Both the position numbers and the translations under genes were made by a program. Below, piece by piece: positions 28,722 to 37,668 of a stretch of 64,000 bases of DNA (position 1 is its first letter; each line of letters opens with the position of its first letter). Origin of the DNA: Novosphingobium colocasiae. Its GTDB lineage: Bacteria; Pseudomonadota; Alphaproteobacteria; Sphingomonadales; Sphingomonadaceae. Where the stretch lies: the NCBI RefSeq assembly GCF_014652555.1, contig NZ_BMZA01000002.1:310001-374000 (forward strand). Direction: 5' to 3'. The notes under the pieces are model-generated. The model saw nothing but the letters and a program-made list of their open reading frames with translations. It was not told where the DNA came from and made no database searches.

Positions 28722-30731
28722 ATGGCCGACGATCTGTTTGACAAGCTCCCGACAAGCGCCGGGGAAACCTATGATGGTTCCGCGATCGAGGTGCTGGAGG
28801 GCCTTGAGCCCGTCCGCCGCCGTCCGGGCATGTATATCGGCGGCACCGACGAACGCGCGCTGCACCACCTGGCCGCCGAAGTGCTCGACAATGCGATGGA
28901 CGAAGCGGTGGCCGGCCACGCCAACCGCATCGAGGTGACGCTGGACGACGAGCCCGGCACCGCCGGACGGCTGACGATTACGGACAACGGGCGCGGCATC
29001 CCGGTGGACGAACATCCTAAGTATCCGGGCAAGTCGGCGCTGGAAGTGATCCTCTCCACGCTGCATTCGGGCGGCAAGTTTTCGGGCAAGGCCTATGCCA
29101 CCTCGGGCGGCCTTCACGGCGTCGGCATCTCGGTGGTCAACGCGCTTTCGCTCAAGACGCGGGTCGAAGTGGCGCGCAACAAGGAACTGTTCGCACAGGA
29201 ATTCTCGCGCGGGGTGACGCTGGGGCCGTTGCAACGGGTGGGCGCTGCCCCCAACCGGCGCGGCACGGCGGTGATCTTCACCCCCGATACCGAGATTTTC
29301 GGCGATCAGAAGTTCAGGCCCTCGCGACTGTTCAAGCTGGTGCGGTCGAAGGCCTATCTGTTCGCCGGGGTGGAAATCCGCTGGAAATGCTCGGCCTCGC
29401 TGGTGAGCGACGATGTGCCGGCCGAAGCGGTGTTCCAGTTCCCCGGCGGTCTGGCCGATCACCTCTCCGAACAGATCGGCGGGCGCGAATGCGTGACCAG
29501 CCAGATGTTTGCCGGACGGCAGGATTTCCCGCGCGGCGATGACGGTTCCGAACAGGGCCGGGTGGAGTGGGCGATCGCCTGGCCGCTGTGGTCCGACGGG
29601 GCCTATTCCTATTACTGCAACACCATCCCGACGCCGGATGGCGGCACGCACGAACAGGGGCTGCGCGCCGCGTTGACGCGCGGGATGCGGGCGTTTGCGG
29701 AACTGGTGGGTCAGGGCAAGAAAGCCAAGGACCTGACTCCCGATGATGTGGTGACGGGCAGCGAGGTCATGCTCTCGGTGTTCATCCGCGATCCGCAATT
29801 CCAGAGCCAGACCAAGGACCGCCTGACCAGCGCCGAGGCGGCACGGCTGGTCGAGAACGCGGTGCGCGATCACTTCGACCATTTCCTCACCGACAATCTC
29901 GATCGCGGCAAGGCGCTGCTCGGGTCGATCCTCGAACGCATGGACGAACGCCTGCGCCGCAAGGCCGAGCGCGAGGTCAAGCGCAAGACCGCGACGAACG
30001 CCAAGAAGGTACGCCTGCCGGGCAAGCTGACCGATTGCTCCGGCGAAGGCAGCGGCGAGACCGAACTGTTCATCGTCGAAGGCGATAGCGCGGGCGGGAG
30101 CGCCAAGCAGGCGCGTGACCGCAAGACGCAGGCGATCCTGCCGATCCGCGGCAAGATCCTCAACGTCGCCAGCGCCACGGCGGACAAGATCCGCGCCAAC
30201 CAGGAAATCGCCGATCTCGGCCTCGCGCTCGGCTGCGGCACCCGCAAGGACTGCAACCCCGATGCGCTGCGCTACGATCGAATCGTCATCATGACCGATG
30301 CCGACGTGGACGGCGCGCATATCGCCACGCTGCTGATGACGTTCTTCTTCCAGGAGATGCCCGAAGTGGTGCGGCGCGGGCACCTCTACCTCGCGCAGCC
30401 GCCGCTCTATCGCCTGACGCACGGAGCCAGATCCGCCTACGCCCGCGACGATGCTCACCGCGCCGAGTTGGAAGAGACCGCGTTCAAGGGCAAGAAGGTC
30501 GATGTCTCGCGCTTCAAGGGTCTGGGCGAGATGAACCCGCAGCAGTTGCGCGAAACCACCATGGCCCCGGCCTCACGATCGCTGATCCGGGTGACGCTGC
30601 CGCAGGAAAACGAGGAGCGCTTCGCCGTGAAGGAACTCGTCGACCGCCTGATGGGCCGCGACCCCGCCCCACGCTTCCAGTTCATCCAGAACCGCGCGGG
30701 CGAAGTGGATCGGGATTTGATCGATGCGTGA
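28722..30731 (+). CDS. parE: DNA topoisomerase IV subunit B
   Basis: ATPase subunit of topoisomerase IV, which decatenates daughter chromosomes. The 669-residue protein has the GHKL ATPase motifs EVLDNAMDEA, TDNGRGIPVD and TSGGLHGVGISVVNALS. The Toprim domain shows EGDSAGGSAKQARDR and DADVDGAHI, and the C-terminus contains RFKGLGEMNPQQLRETTM. Length and the absence of a GyrB-type insertion point to ParE rather than GyrB. The stop overlaps the start of the following low-GC gene by 8 bases. parC is not in the window. Confidence 0.95.
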   Translation: MADDLFDKLPTSAGETYDGSAIEVLEGLEPVRRRPGMYIGGTDERALHHLAAEVLDNAMDEAVAGHANRIEVTLDDEPGTAGRLTITDNGRGIPVDEHPKYPGKSALEVILSTLHSGGKFSGKAYATSGGLHGVGISVVNALSLKTRVEVARNKELFAQEFSRGVTLGPLQRVGAAPNRRGTAVIFTPDTEIFGDQKFRPSRLFKLVRSKAYLFAGVEIRWKCSASLVSDDVPAEAVFQFPGGLADHLSEQIGGRECVTSQMFAGRQDFPRGDDGSEQGRVEWAIAWPLWSDGAYSYYCNTIPTPDGGTHEQGLRAALTRGMRAFAELVGQGKKAKDLTPDDVVTGSEVMLSVFIRDPQFQSQTKDRLTSAEAARLVENAVRDHFDHFLTDNLDRGKALLGSILERMDERLRRKAEREVKRKTATNAKKVRLPGKLTDCSGEGSGETELFIVEGDSAGGSAKQARDRKTQAILPIRGKILNVASATADKIRANQEIADLGLALGCGTRKDCNPDALRYDRIVIMTDADVDGAHIATLLMTFFFQEMPEVVRRGHLYLAQPPLYRLTHGARSAYARDDAHRAELEETAFKGKKVDVSRFKGLGEMNPQQLRETTMAPASRSLIRVTLPQENEERFAVKELVDRLMGRDPAPRFQFIQNRAGEVDRDLIDA

Positions 30732-31410
30732 GGTGTCATTGATTTGGATTTTCACCGCCTCAACGATTTTCTCAGCGTCGGCCCGCGCTTCCGAATTATC
30801 GCAATCCGTTCATCCCGAGATTGAATCCTCAACCTCCTCAAGCGCTGAATTGGTCGTGTTCGGTGACGCAGGTGTTCCGGATGGAACGGCACTGAAAAGA
30901 AATTTGTATTTTACAAAGGTTCTCGCCTATGTAGACGGGTCAGGCAGAGCCACAGACTGTACAATATCTCATCCCAGTGGCTCTAGCGATGCGGATAGTT
31001 ATGCTTGCGCCCGGATTATGAAAAGTTTGTTTATTCCATCCGCAAGTGTGATGCCCGCCAATTTTATCCATTGGTCCGGATGGATCGCTTCCCGAACGAA
31101 CGTGTTGGGCTCAAATTCTTGGGGCTTGGAGCCATCGTCCCATACTTGGTCCCAACAAATTAAAGCAAAATATCCAAAGAATGCGAGACGCGTTAACGCT
31201 GAGGGTCGGACGGCGGTTAGCACAGTCGTTTCTCGTTATGGGAGACTTCTAACCTGTGAGGTAAAATCCTCGTCCGGTTCGGAAGAGCTAGATGACACGA
31301 CCTGCATTCGGTTTTTGAAGTACGCGCAGTTCAATCCCGCTCGAGACGATGCGGGTATAGCTGTTGAAGGAAGTTACTCCGGTGCAGTCGTTTGGAAACT
31401 GCCGTTCTAA
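30724..31410 (+). CDS. Exported protein with two TonB C-terminal-like domains
   Basis: A 228-residue protein with an N-terminal signal peptide (about residues 1-22) and two copies of a TonB-C-like module. Copy one runs about residues 62-105 (VLAYVDGSGRATDCTISHPSGS). Copy two runs about 150-205 (YPKNARRVNAEGRTAVSTVV ... GRLLTCEVKSSSGS). Each has a conserved Cys pair. It is clearly AT-richer than parE and its other neighbours, and its codon use differs, suggesting recent acquisition. It overlaps parE by 8 bases. No transmembrane anchor or Pro-rich linker is present, so it is not an energy transducer; function unknown. Confidence 0.72.
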   Translation: MREVSLIWIFTASTIFSASARASELSQSVHPEIESSTSSSAELVVFGDAGVPDGTALKRNLYFTKVLAYVDGSGRATDCTISHPSGSSDADSYACARIMKSLFIPSASVMPANFIHWSGWIASRTNVLGSNSWGLEPSSHTWSQQIKAKYPKNARRVNAEGRTAVSTVVSRYGRLLTCEVKSSSGSEELDDTTCIRFLKYAQFNPARDDAGIAVEGSYSGAVVWKLPF

Positions 31411-31423
31411 CTTTTTTTCAGGC

Positions 31424-32614
31424 TCATAGGGAGTTAAGTCTACCACTAAGCCGCCGCGCCACCACCACAAACAGCCCCGCCAGCACCAGCGGCATGATCG
31501 GCAGCCCTACATTCAGTGCCAGTGGCCGGGCAAAGGCCGGAGCGATGAATGCGGTGGCCAGTGCCAGTTTCTCCCAGTCCCGCCAACCTGACCGCAGCCC
31601 CTCGCCCGCCAGCCACAGCAGCGGCGCGGCGAGCAGGACCATGTCGTAATCGAGCACGAACGGCGTCGCCAGCGGCGCGCCCGCCAGCACCAGTGCGGCA
31701 AGCCCCGGCGTCCAGCCCCGCCGCCGCGCGATAACCGCCACGGTGGCGGCAACCGCCAGCGTCACCAGCCCCTGCACCGCATAAGCCAGCGCGACCGGCG
31801 CGCCAATCAGGCGCAGCGCGGCGAACGGGCTGACCATCTTGCCATAATCGACCGCGCCTTGCGCCATCGCCGCTTGCGCCCGGCCGCTGGCGGCAATCCA
31901 GTCCGGCCAGAACTGCGGGCCGAATGCCAGCGCCGCTGCCAGTGCCAGCGCCAGCGCGGTGACGGCCGCCGCCGCGAGCGTGCGCCATTCGCGCGCACCG
32001 ATCAGCGCGATCGGAACCAGCAGGCCGAACTGCGGCTTGATCGTGGCCAGCCCCAGCAAGGCTCCGGCCAGCGCCGGGCGACCGGGCACCAGCAGCAACC
32101 CCAGCCCCAGCAGCGCGGCGACGAGAAAGCTGGTCTGGCCATGCGTGATGACGATCGGGACGGCCGGGAATGCGAGCGCCAGCAGCAACCCGCCCGATAC
32201 GCCGCAAGCCCGCGCCCAGGCCCGCGCCACCGCGAACCAGGCAGCGCCGGTCGCGCCGAGCCACGCCGCCAGCGCCGCGAAGTAGGGCAGCAACCCCAGC
32301 GGCCAGCAGAACGGCAGGAACGCAGGCGGATAAAAGAACGCGGTGAACCCGTCGGACGATGCGAAGAACTGGCGCTGGGCGGCGATGTGGGCGGCAGCGT
32401 CATACGGATTGCTGCCCGCCAGCAGCATGCGCCCGGTGGTCCAGAAACTCAGGAAATCGCTGCCCAGCAGGAAGCCGTTGGCATCGATCCCCTGATGCGA
32501 TGTCGCCAGCAGCCAGCCCAGCATCGCCAGGTTCATCACCGCCAGCAGCCGCAGATAGCCCTGCGCGCGGCCTGCGCCCAGCCAGTTCATCTGTCGCAAG
32601 AACGCCGCCCCCAT
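31424..32614 (-). CDS. GT87/DUF2029-like polytopic membrane glycosyltransferase family protein
   Basis: About 396 residues with roughly ten hydrophobic segments. The loop FLLGSDFLSFWTTGRMLLAGSNPYDA near the N-terminus is typical of DUF2029/GT87 proteins (the Asp in the first periplasmic loop is their likely catalytic residue), as are FFYPPAFLPFCWPLG and LGLATIKPQFGLLVP. Such enzymes use polyprenyl-phosphate sugars; substrate unknown. ATG 32614 was taken as start, with ATG 32590 possible. It is convergent with the TonB-C gene and divergent from the MoxR gene. Confidence 0.82.
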   Translation of the reverse strand: MGAAFLRQMNWLGAGRAQGYLRLLAVMNLAMLGWLLATSHQGIDANGFLLGSDFLSFWTTGRMLLAGSNPYDAAAHIAAQRQFFASSDGFTAFFYPPAFLPFCWPLGLLPYFAALAAWLGATGAAWFAVARAWARACGVSGGLLLALAFPAVPIVITHGQTSFLVAALLGLGLLLVPGRPALAGALLGLATIKPQFGLLVPIALIGAREWRTLAAAAVTALALALAAALAFGPQFWPDWIAASGRAQAAMAQGAVDYGKMVSPFAALRLIGAPVALAYAVQGLVTLAVAATVAVIARRRGWTPGLAALVLAGAPLATPFVLDYDMVLLAAPLLWLAGEGLRSGWRDWEKLALATAFIAPAFARPLALNVGLPIMPLVLAGLFVVVARRLSGRLNSL

Positions 32615-32755
32615 GACCTCGCGTTGTGCCCGCCCTGCCCCCGCTTGTCCATGCGCCGGCCGCGCGGGGCGGTGGAAATGCGCTTGCCTTGCTGCGCTGC
32701 AAAACCTACGTCCCTCGGCAAACCCAACGGGCAGTGGACCAAGGCGGACAAGAGC

Positions 32756-33601
32756 ATGCAGCGTTTCGAAGGTACCAGCAACTACGTCGCCACCGAGGAT
32801 CTGAAGGTCGCCGTCAACGCCGCCGTGCTGCTGCGCCGCCCGCTGCTGGTGAAGGGCGAGCCGGGCACCGGCAAGACGGTGCTGGCCGAACAGATCGCCG
32901 AGGCGCTGGGCGCGCCGCTTATCACGTGGAACGTCAAGTCCACCACCCGCGCCCATCAGGGGCTGTACGAGTATGACGCCGTGGCTCGCCTGCGCGACGG
33001 CCAGCTTGGCGACGAGCGGGTGCACGATATTTCCAACTACATCCGCAAGGGCAAGCTGTGGGAAGCGTTCACCAGCCCGGTGCTGCCGGTGCTGCTGATC
33101 GACGAGATCGACAAGGCCGATATCGAATTCCCGAACGACCTCCTCGCCGAACTCGATCGCATGGCCTTCGACGTCTATGAAACCGGCGAACATGTTGCCG
33201 CCGTCGAACGCCCGATCGTCGTCATCACCTCGAACAACGAGAAGGAACTGCCCGACGCATTCCTGCGCCGCTGCTTCTTCCACTACATCAAGTTCCCCGA
33301 TCGCGAGACGATGGAAGAGATCATCGACGTCCACTTCCCCGGCATCCAGAAGACGCTGGTGAGGAAGGCGATGGAAGTGTTCTACGAACTGCGCGAAGTG
33401 CCCGGGCTCAAGAAAAAGCCCAGCACCAGCGAACTGCTCGACTGGCTCAAGCTGCTGCTGAACGAGGACATGCCGCTCGACGTCCTGCAGAACCAGGACC
33501 CGACGAAGGCGATCCCTCCCCTTCACGGCGCGCTGCTCAAGAACGAACAGGACGTGATGCTGTTCGAACGCCTGGCGTTCATGTCCCGTCGGGGGCAGTA
33601 G
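32756..33601 (+). CDS. MoxR-family AAA+ ATPase
   Basis: A 281-residue AAA+ ATPase. Walker A is GEPGTGKT (residues 34-41), Walker B LLIDEIDKAD, and sensor 1 lies in VVITSNNEKELPDAF. The arginine-finger region FLRRCFF follows. MoxR proteins work with VWA-domain partners as chaperones that insert metal cofactors or activate enzymes; the likely partner is the VWA/CoxE-like protein at 36418-37599, about 2.8 kb downstream on the same strand. In many related genomes the pair is close together; here three genes intervene. ATG 32756 is the first start giving the conserved MQRFEGT N-terminus. Confidence 0.9.
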   Translation: MQRFEGTSNYVATEDLKVAVNAAVLLRRPLLVKGEPGTGKTVLAEQIAEALGAPLITWNVKSTTRAHQGLYEYDAVARLRDGQLGDERVHDISNYIRKGKLWEAFTSPVLPVLLIDEIDKADIEFPNDLLAELDRMAFDVYETGEHVAAVERPIVVITSNNEKELPDAFLRRCFFHYIKFPDRETMEEIIDVHFPGIQKTLVRKAMEVFYELREVPGLKKKPSTSELLDWLKLLLNEDMPLDVLQNQDPTKAIPPLHGALLKNEQDVMLFERLAFMSRRGQ

Positions 33602-33608
33602 GTCCGCC

Positions 33609-34040
33609 ATGACCGCTCCCTATCACGGCCGCTGCAACTGCGGCGCGGTCACGGCGACGTTTTCGGCGGAACCGGTATGGGTGCGCCAGTGCTGGTGCCG
33701 CCAGTGCCAGAAGAGCGCGGCGGGCAGTTGCACGACCAATGCGCTGTTCCTCACCGACAGCTTCACGCTATCGGGCGATCTGCGCTGGTTCAGCTATGAG
33801 GCGGACAGCGGCAACGGCGTCGAACAGGGCTTCTGCGCGAGCTGCGGCACCCCCGTGATCGGCCGCAACACGGCGCGCCGGCATGCCTGCGTCATCCGGC
33901 TGGGGTTCATTGAGCCCCCGCACGATCTGGCACCCACCAGCGCGATCTGGCTGGACGATGCCCCGGACTGGGCGGTGATCGACCCGGCGCTGCAACGGTT
34001 CGCCCGACAACCGCCGCCTCCGCCGGAAACGCCCGCCTGA
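33609..34040 (+). CDS. GFA/CENP-V family zinc protein
   Basis: A 143-residue protein with the GFA fold Cys motifs: RCNCGAV at the N-terminus, VRQCWCRQCQKSAAG, and FCASCGTPV. These ligate two zinc ions in glutathione-dependent formaldehyde-activating enzyme relatives. Many family members are not proven to act on formaldehyde, so the substrate is left open. It begins 7 bases after the MoxR stop and is probably co-transcribed with it. Confidence 0.88.
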   Translation: MTAPYHGRCNCGAVTATFSAEPVWVRQCWCRQCQKSAAGSCTTNALFLTDSFTLSGDLRWFSYEADSGNGVEQGFCASCGTPVIGRNTARRHACVIRLGFIEPPHDLAPTSAIWLDDAPDWAVIDPALQRFARQPPPPPETPA

Positions 34041-34114
34041 TTTCTAGCAAAGTTGGAGAAAAGCTCTCTCCCCACCCCCAGTGCGACGCAACCAGCGGTC
34101 GAACCGTGGGAAAA

Positions 34115-34155
34115 CGAAATAACGGCTTTCAAAAACCGATAATTTCGTTATTTCG
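34115..34155. promoter_or_regulatory. Candidate operator: perfect inverted repeat upstream of the P63C/HTH gene
   Basis: CGAAATAACG (34115-34124) and CGTTATTTCG (34146-34155) are exact reverse complements. Their centres are 31 bases apart, about three helical turns. An extra direct copy TTTCGTTA ends at 34165, right before the AGGAGA ribosome site (34165-34170). The AT-rich stretch between the half-sites likely contains the promoter. The HTH at the N-terminus of the downstream protein is the obvious candidate ligand. Confidence 0.6.
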
Positions 34156-34176
34156 ATTTTCGTTAGGAGATTCGGA

Positions 34177-35265
34177 ATGACGAACGCAGCCCAGAATATC
34201 ATCGCGAAATTTGGAGGCCAATCGGCTTTGGCCGATGCGTTGGGCACCAAACAGAGTACAGTCCAGCACTGGGCAAAAACTGGCACTATCCCCGCTAAAT
34301 GGCATAGCGCAATTGCTTCCCGGGCCGTTGATCGCGGGGTTAGCGTCTCGCCCGGCGAGTTTTCACCGATGACAACAGCGCAAGCTACTGCTGTAGCGGT
34401 TGCTCCTGTTGCGCAGTGGCCCGGCAACCTCGTCGTCGGCGACGACGAGTTGCCCTGTTACGTTTTGGAGGACGGAAGAAGCGTCATCACACGGACCGGC
34501 GGTCTGAACTTCCTTACCGGTGGCAAAGGTGGCGGCAACTTGGAAAGCTATCTCCGGGTACAGGTGTTGCAGCCGTTCCTTCCTGCCGATTTGGATGGCC
34601 AGTTTTTTGACATCACGATCCCCCAAGTCGTGAACAAGAATGTGCAGGCCATGTCGGCATCAGCATTCATTGATATTTGTCGCGCTTATTCGCGCGCGCG
34701 TGACACTGGCGCACTTACTTCTGAGTCTCAGGTGAGTATCGCGATCCGCGCCGCAGCACTGATGGCTGCGTTCGCGAAGGCGGGCATCGAGTCGGCTATT
34801 CACGAAGCGACCGGATACCAATTCGAACGTGCGCCTGACGCACTGCGAACCAAGCTCAAGCTTTTTCTAGAAGAAGAAATGCGGCCGTGGGAAAAGACGT
34901 TTCCGGACGAGTTGTGGGTGCAATTTGGTCGCCTCACCAACTGGCGTGGCCCCATACATTCTCGTCCCAAATACTGGGGAAAGCTCGTGAACGAACTTGT
35001 CTACGGTTATTTGGACGGCGACGTGATGACTTGGTTGAAGGAGAATGCACCGGCACCCCGTGGTGGACAGAACTACCATCAGTGGCTCAGTGCTCAGTTC
35101 GGCCTTCGCAAATTGGTCGAACATATCTGGATGCTGATCGGAATGGCATCGGCCTGCCGCGACATGGCCGATCTCCGACAAAGGATGGCCGAAAAGTTCG
35201 GTCGAGAAAAGGTCCAGTTTATCATGTATCTGCCGCCGGTCGGCCCAGGTGGAAGAGGTAAATGA
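34177..35265 (+). CDS. P63C domain protein with N-terminal Cro/YdaS-like helix-turn-helix
   Basis: A 362-residue protein. Residues about 6-45 (IIAKFGGQSALADALGTKQSTVQHWAKTG) look like a Cro/YdaS-type HTH in which TVQHWAK is the recognition helix. Residues about 255-345 match the P63C domain: RPKYWGKLVNELVYGYLD, then YHQWLSAQFGLRKLVEHIWM and ASACRDMADLRQRM. P63C proteins occur in phages and bacterial accessory regions with unknown function. Composition is AT-richer than neighbours. It has its own palindromic operator and a strong AGGAGA ribosome site. It looks like an acquired gene placed between moxR and its VWA partner. Confidence 0.82.
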   Translation: MTNAAQNIIAKFGGQSALADALGTKQSTVQHWAKTGTIPAKWHSAIASRAVDRGVSVSPGEFSPMTTAQATAVAVAPVAQWPGNLVVGDDELPCYVLEDGRSVITRTGGLNFLTGGKGGGNLESYLRVQVLQPFLPADLDGQFFDITIPQVVNKNVQAMSASAFIDICRAYSRARDTGALTSESQVSIAIRAAALMAAFAKAGIESAIHEATGYQFERAPDALRTKLKLFLEEEMRPWEKTFPDELWVQFGRLTNWRGPIHSRPKYWGKLVNELVYGYLDGDVMTWLKENAPAPRGGQNYHQWLSAQFGLRKLVEHIWMLIGMASACRDMADLRQRMAEKFGREKVQFIMYLPPVGPGGRGK

Positions 35266-35308
35266 TCCAGAAGCACGGGGAATTGCGATACCAGTTTATT
35301 AAACGCAC

Positions 35309-35338
35309 AAATTGCCGGCCCGCGCTATCGGGCAATTT
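35309..35338. terminator. Hairpin after the P63C gene
   Basis: AAATTGCC (35309-35316) pairs with GGCAATTT (35331-35338) across a 14-base loop. No long T-run follows on the plus strand. It separates the P63C gene from the convergent L,D-transpeptidase gene. Confidence 0.45.
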
Positions 35339-35367
35339 GGACCAAGCCTCAGCCCAGCAAACCCACA

Positions 35368-36243
35368 TCACCCCACATTAAAGCAATCCTCCCCGGCCCG
35401 CCGCAGCGATGAGCAGAACGCGAAGGCATCCGGGGCGCTGGCGCGCAGGCGGTAGAAGCGGCGGGAGCCGACTATGGCGGGCACCACCTGCTTTTCGAAA
35501 TCGCCCAGCGCGGGATGCTGGCTGATCAGCGAGGCCCAGTGCGCGTCGGCCTCTGCCGGGGAGACGGCGGCGGCGAGCTGGATGGTCTGGGTCGGGCCCA
35601 CGGCACGCGGCGGCGGGGCATAGACCGGGGCTGGGACCGGGGCTGGGACCTGAGCTTGCGCGAGCTGGGGCCTCACCGGGGTCCGGAACGGCACCGCCGG
35701 TTGCGGAACCGGCGTGTTGAGCGCCAGCGTCCCCGCGTCCATATGCGAGAAGACCGGCTCGTTCGTGACGACCACGGTCGTCGTGCTGGCGCGGGTCAGG
35801 CCGTAGAGCGCGCGGGCGAAGGCCAGCGGCAGGCGGATGCAGCCGTGCGATGCGGGATAGCCCGGCAGGTGGCCGGCATGGATGGCGACGCCGCGCCACG
35901 TCAGCCGCTGCATATAGGGCATCGGCGCGTTGCTGTAGAGGTTGGAACGGTGCCGCACCGCCTTCTGGAGGATGGGGAACACGCCGGCCGGGGTCGAATG
36001 GCCGCGCCGCCCGGTCGAAACCGGAGAGGTCTGCCAGGGCTGGCCGTCCTTGAACACGAACATCCGCTGCGATGCCTTGCTGACGACGATCAGCACGCCC
36101 GACTGCATGACGTCAGCCACCGCCGGCGGCTGCGTGGCAACCAGCGGATAGCCGCCTTCGGCAATCGCCTGCTCTGGCGAAGCCAGGATGATCGCCATCA
36201 GCAGGAGCATCGAAGCGCCAAGGGCGCAGGCCAAGCGAATCAT
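35368..36243 (-). CDS. L,D-transpeptidase (YkuD domain)
   Basis: A 291-residue exported enzyme. A signal peptide (about residues 1-28) precedes the YkuD domain (about 48-160). The active-site motif is SHGCIR with Cys135 and His133; the second conserved His is in AIHAGHLPG (His122). Such enzymes make 3-3 peptidoglycan crosslinks or attach proteins to peptidoglycan. The C-terminal half is a Pro/Val/Ala-rich linker and a small domain ending in two Cys (FCSSLRRAGEDCFNVG). It is convergent with the P63C gene and divergent from the VWA gene. Confidence 0.9.
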   Translation of the reverse strand: MIRLACALGASMLLLMAIILASPEQAIAEGGYPLVATQPPAVADVMQSGVLIVVSKASQRMFVFKDGQPWQTSPVSTGRRGHSTPAGVFPILQKAVRHRSNLYSNAPMPYMQRLTWRGVAIHAGHLPGYPASHGCIRLPLAFARALYGLTRASTTTVVVTNEPVFSHMDAGTLALNTPVPQPAVPFRTPVRPQLAQAQVPAPVPAPVYAPPPRAVGPTQTIQLAAAVSPAEADAHWASLISQHPALGDFEKQVVPAIVGSRRFYRLRASAPDAFAFCSSLRRAGEDCFNVG

Positions 36244-36256
36244 CGCGGGTCGCCTC

Positions 36257-36275
36257 GTTAACCAATCGTGTTAAC
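36257..36275. promoter_or_regulatory. Paired GTTAAC palindromes in the divergent promoter region
   Basis: GTTAAC occurs at 36257-36262 and 36270-36275, in front of the L,D-transpeptidase start (36243) and upstream of the VWA gene. The 9-base gap between the TTAA cores differs from the CtrA consensus of seven, so a CtrA site is not claimed. A regulator binding site is possible. Confidence 0.3.
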
Positions 36276-36417
36276 GATTATCCGCCCCGCGCCCGCGCTC
36301 AACCGATTTCTTTGCAGCCGGCGGCCCGCCCGGCACCGAACAAAGCGGGCCAGTGCCCCTTGCGTGCCCGCTCCCTCCCCATCTATCAAGGCTTTGGACC
36401 TACAGGAGCCTGGCCGA

Positions 36418-37599
36418 GTGCTGTTGAATTTTGTCGATGAATTGCGCGCCGCCGGGATCAAGGCATCGCTCAAGGAGCATCTCGTCCTGCTCGAAGCGCT
36501 CGATCGCGAGGTGATCGAGCAGACCCCTGAAGCGTTCTACTACCTGTCGCGCGCCACGTTCGTGAAGGACGAAGGGCTGCTCGACCGGTTCGACCAAGTG
36601 TTCCAGAAGGTCTTCAAGGGGCTGTTCACCGATTACGGCCAGAACCCGGTCGATGTGCCCGAGGATTGGCTCAAGGCGATCGCCGAGAAGTTCCTTTCGC
36701 CCGAGGAGATGGAGCAGATCAAGTCGCTCGGCGATTGGGACACCATCATGGAGACGCTCAAACAGCGGCTCGAAGAGCAGCAGGGCCGGCACCAGGGCGG
36801 CAACAAGTGGATCGGCACCGGCGGGACCAGCCCCTTCGGCAATGGCGGCTATAACCCCGAAGGCGTGCGAATCGGCGGGGAAAGCCGGCACAAGCGGGCG
36901 ATCAAGGTCTGGGAGAAGCGCGAATTCGCCAATCTCGACAACACCCGCGAACTGGGCACGCGCAACATCAAGATCGCGCTGCGCCGCCTGCGCCGGTTCG
37001 CACGCGAGGGCGCGGCCGACGAGCTAGACCTTGACGAGACGATCCGGGGCACCGCCAAGCAGGGGTGGCTCGATATCCGCATGCGGCCCGAGCGGCACAA
37101 TGCCGTGAAGGTGCTGCTTTTCCTCGATGTCGGCGGATCGATGGACCCTTATATCAAGCTGGTCGAGGAACTGTTCAGCGCGGCGACGGCGGAGTTCAAG
37201 AACCTCGAATTCTTCTACTTCCACAATTGCCTGTACGAGGGCGTATGGAAGGAGAACAAGCGCCGCTGGTCCGATCGCACATCGACCTGGGACATCCTCC
37301 ACAAGTACGGGCACGACTACAAGGTGCTGTTCGTTGGCGATGCCTCGATGAGCCCTTACGAGATCACTCACAAGGGCGGGTCGGTGGAGCACATGAACGA
37401 GGAAGCCGGGGGCATCTGGATGCGCCGGGTGGTGGAAACCTATCCGGCAACGGTCTGGCTCAACCCCACGCCGGAACGGACCTGGGACTATTCGCAATCG
37501 ACCAAGATGATGCGCGAGCTGGTCAACGGGCAGATGTATGGCCTGACCCTCGAAGGACTGGACGCGGCGATGCGCGAGCTGACGCGCAAGAAAAACTGA
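36418..37599 (+). CDS. VWA domain-containing CoxE-like protein (MoxR partner)
   Basis: A 393-residue cytoplasmic protein. The N-terminal region (LLNFVDELRAAGIKASLKEHL) and linker GGTSPFGNGGYNPEG are typical of this CoxE-like VWA family. The VWA domain starts at VLLFLDVGGSMDPYIKLVEE, MIDAS Asp near residue 237, with Gly in place of the usual second Ser (DxGxS). These proteins pair with MoxR ATPases as metal-dependent assembly factors. The GTG start at 36418 has AGGAG nine bases upstream; an in-frame TTG at 36424 is an alternative. Its moxR partner is at 32756-33601. Confidence 0.88.
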   Translation: MLLNFVDELRAAGIKASLKEHLVLLEALDREVIEQTPEAFYYLSRATFVKDEGLLDRFDQVFQKVFKGLFTDYGQNPVDVPEDWLKAIAEKFLSPEEMEQIKSLGDWDTIMETLKQRLEEQQGRHQGGNKWIGTGGTSPFGNGGYNPEGVRIGGESRHKRAIKVWEKREFANLDNTRELGTRNIKIALRRLRRFAREGAADELDLDETIRGTAKQGWLDIRMRPERHNAVKVLLFLDVGGSMDPYIKLVEELFSAATAEFKNLEFFYFHNCLYEGVWKENKRRWSDRTSTWDILHKYGHDYKVLFVGDASMSPYEITHKGGSVEHMNEEAGGIWMRRVVETYPATVWLNPTPERTWDYSQSTKMMRELVNGQMYGLTLEGLDAAMRELTRKKN

Positions 37600-37668
37600 T
37601 CGTCGCCCGCGCAAAGCTATCGCGCCGGCCCGCTTGCGCACCGCGCGGTTGACCCCATTTATGCCGTT

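Noticed and set aside
27426..30458. A 1010-codon open frame on the minus strand opposite the LpoA-like gene and parE
   Set aside because: It is antisense to two well-supported genes, rich in His, Arg and Ala, and has no recognisable motif; it arises from codon bias in GC-rich DNA.
36257..36275. GTTAAC pair considered as a CtrA binding site
   Set aside because: The spacing between TTAA cores is nine, not the seven of the CtrA consensus.
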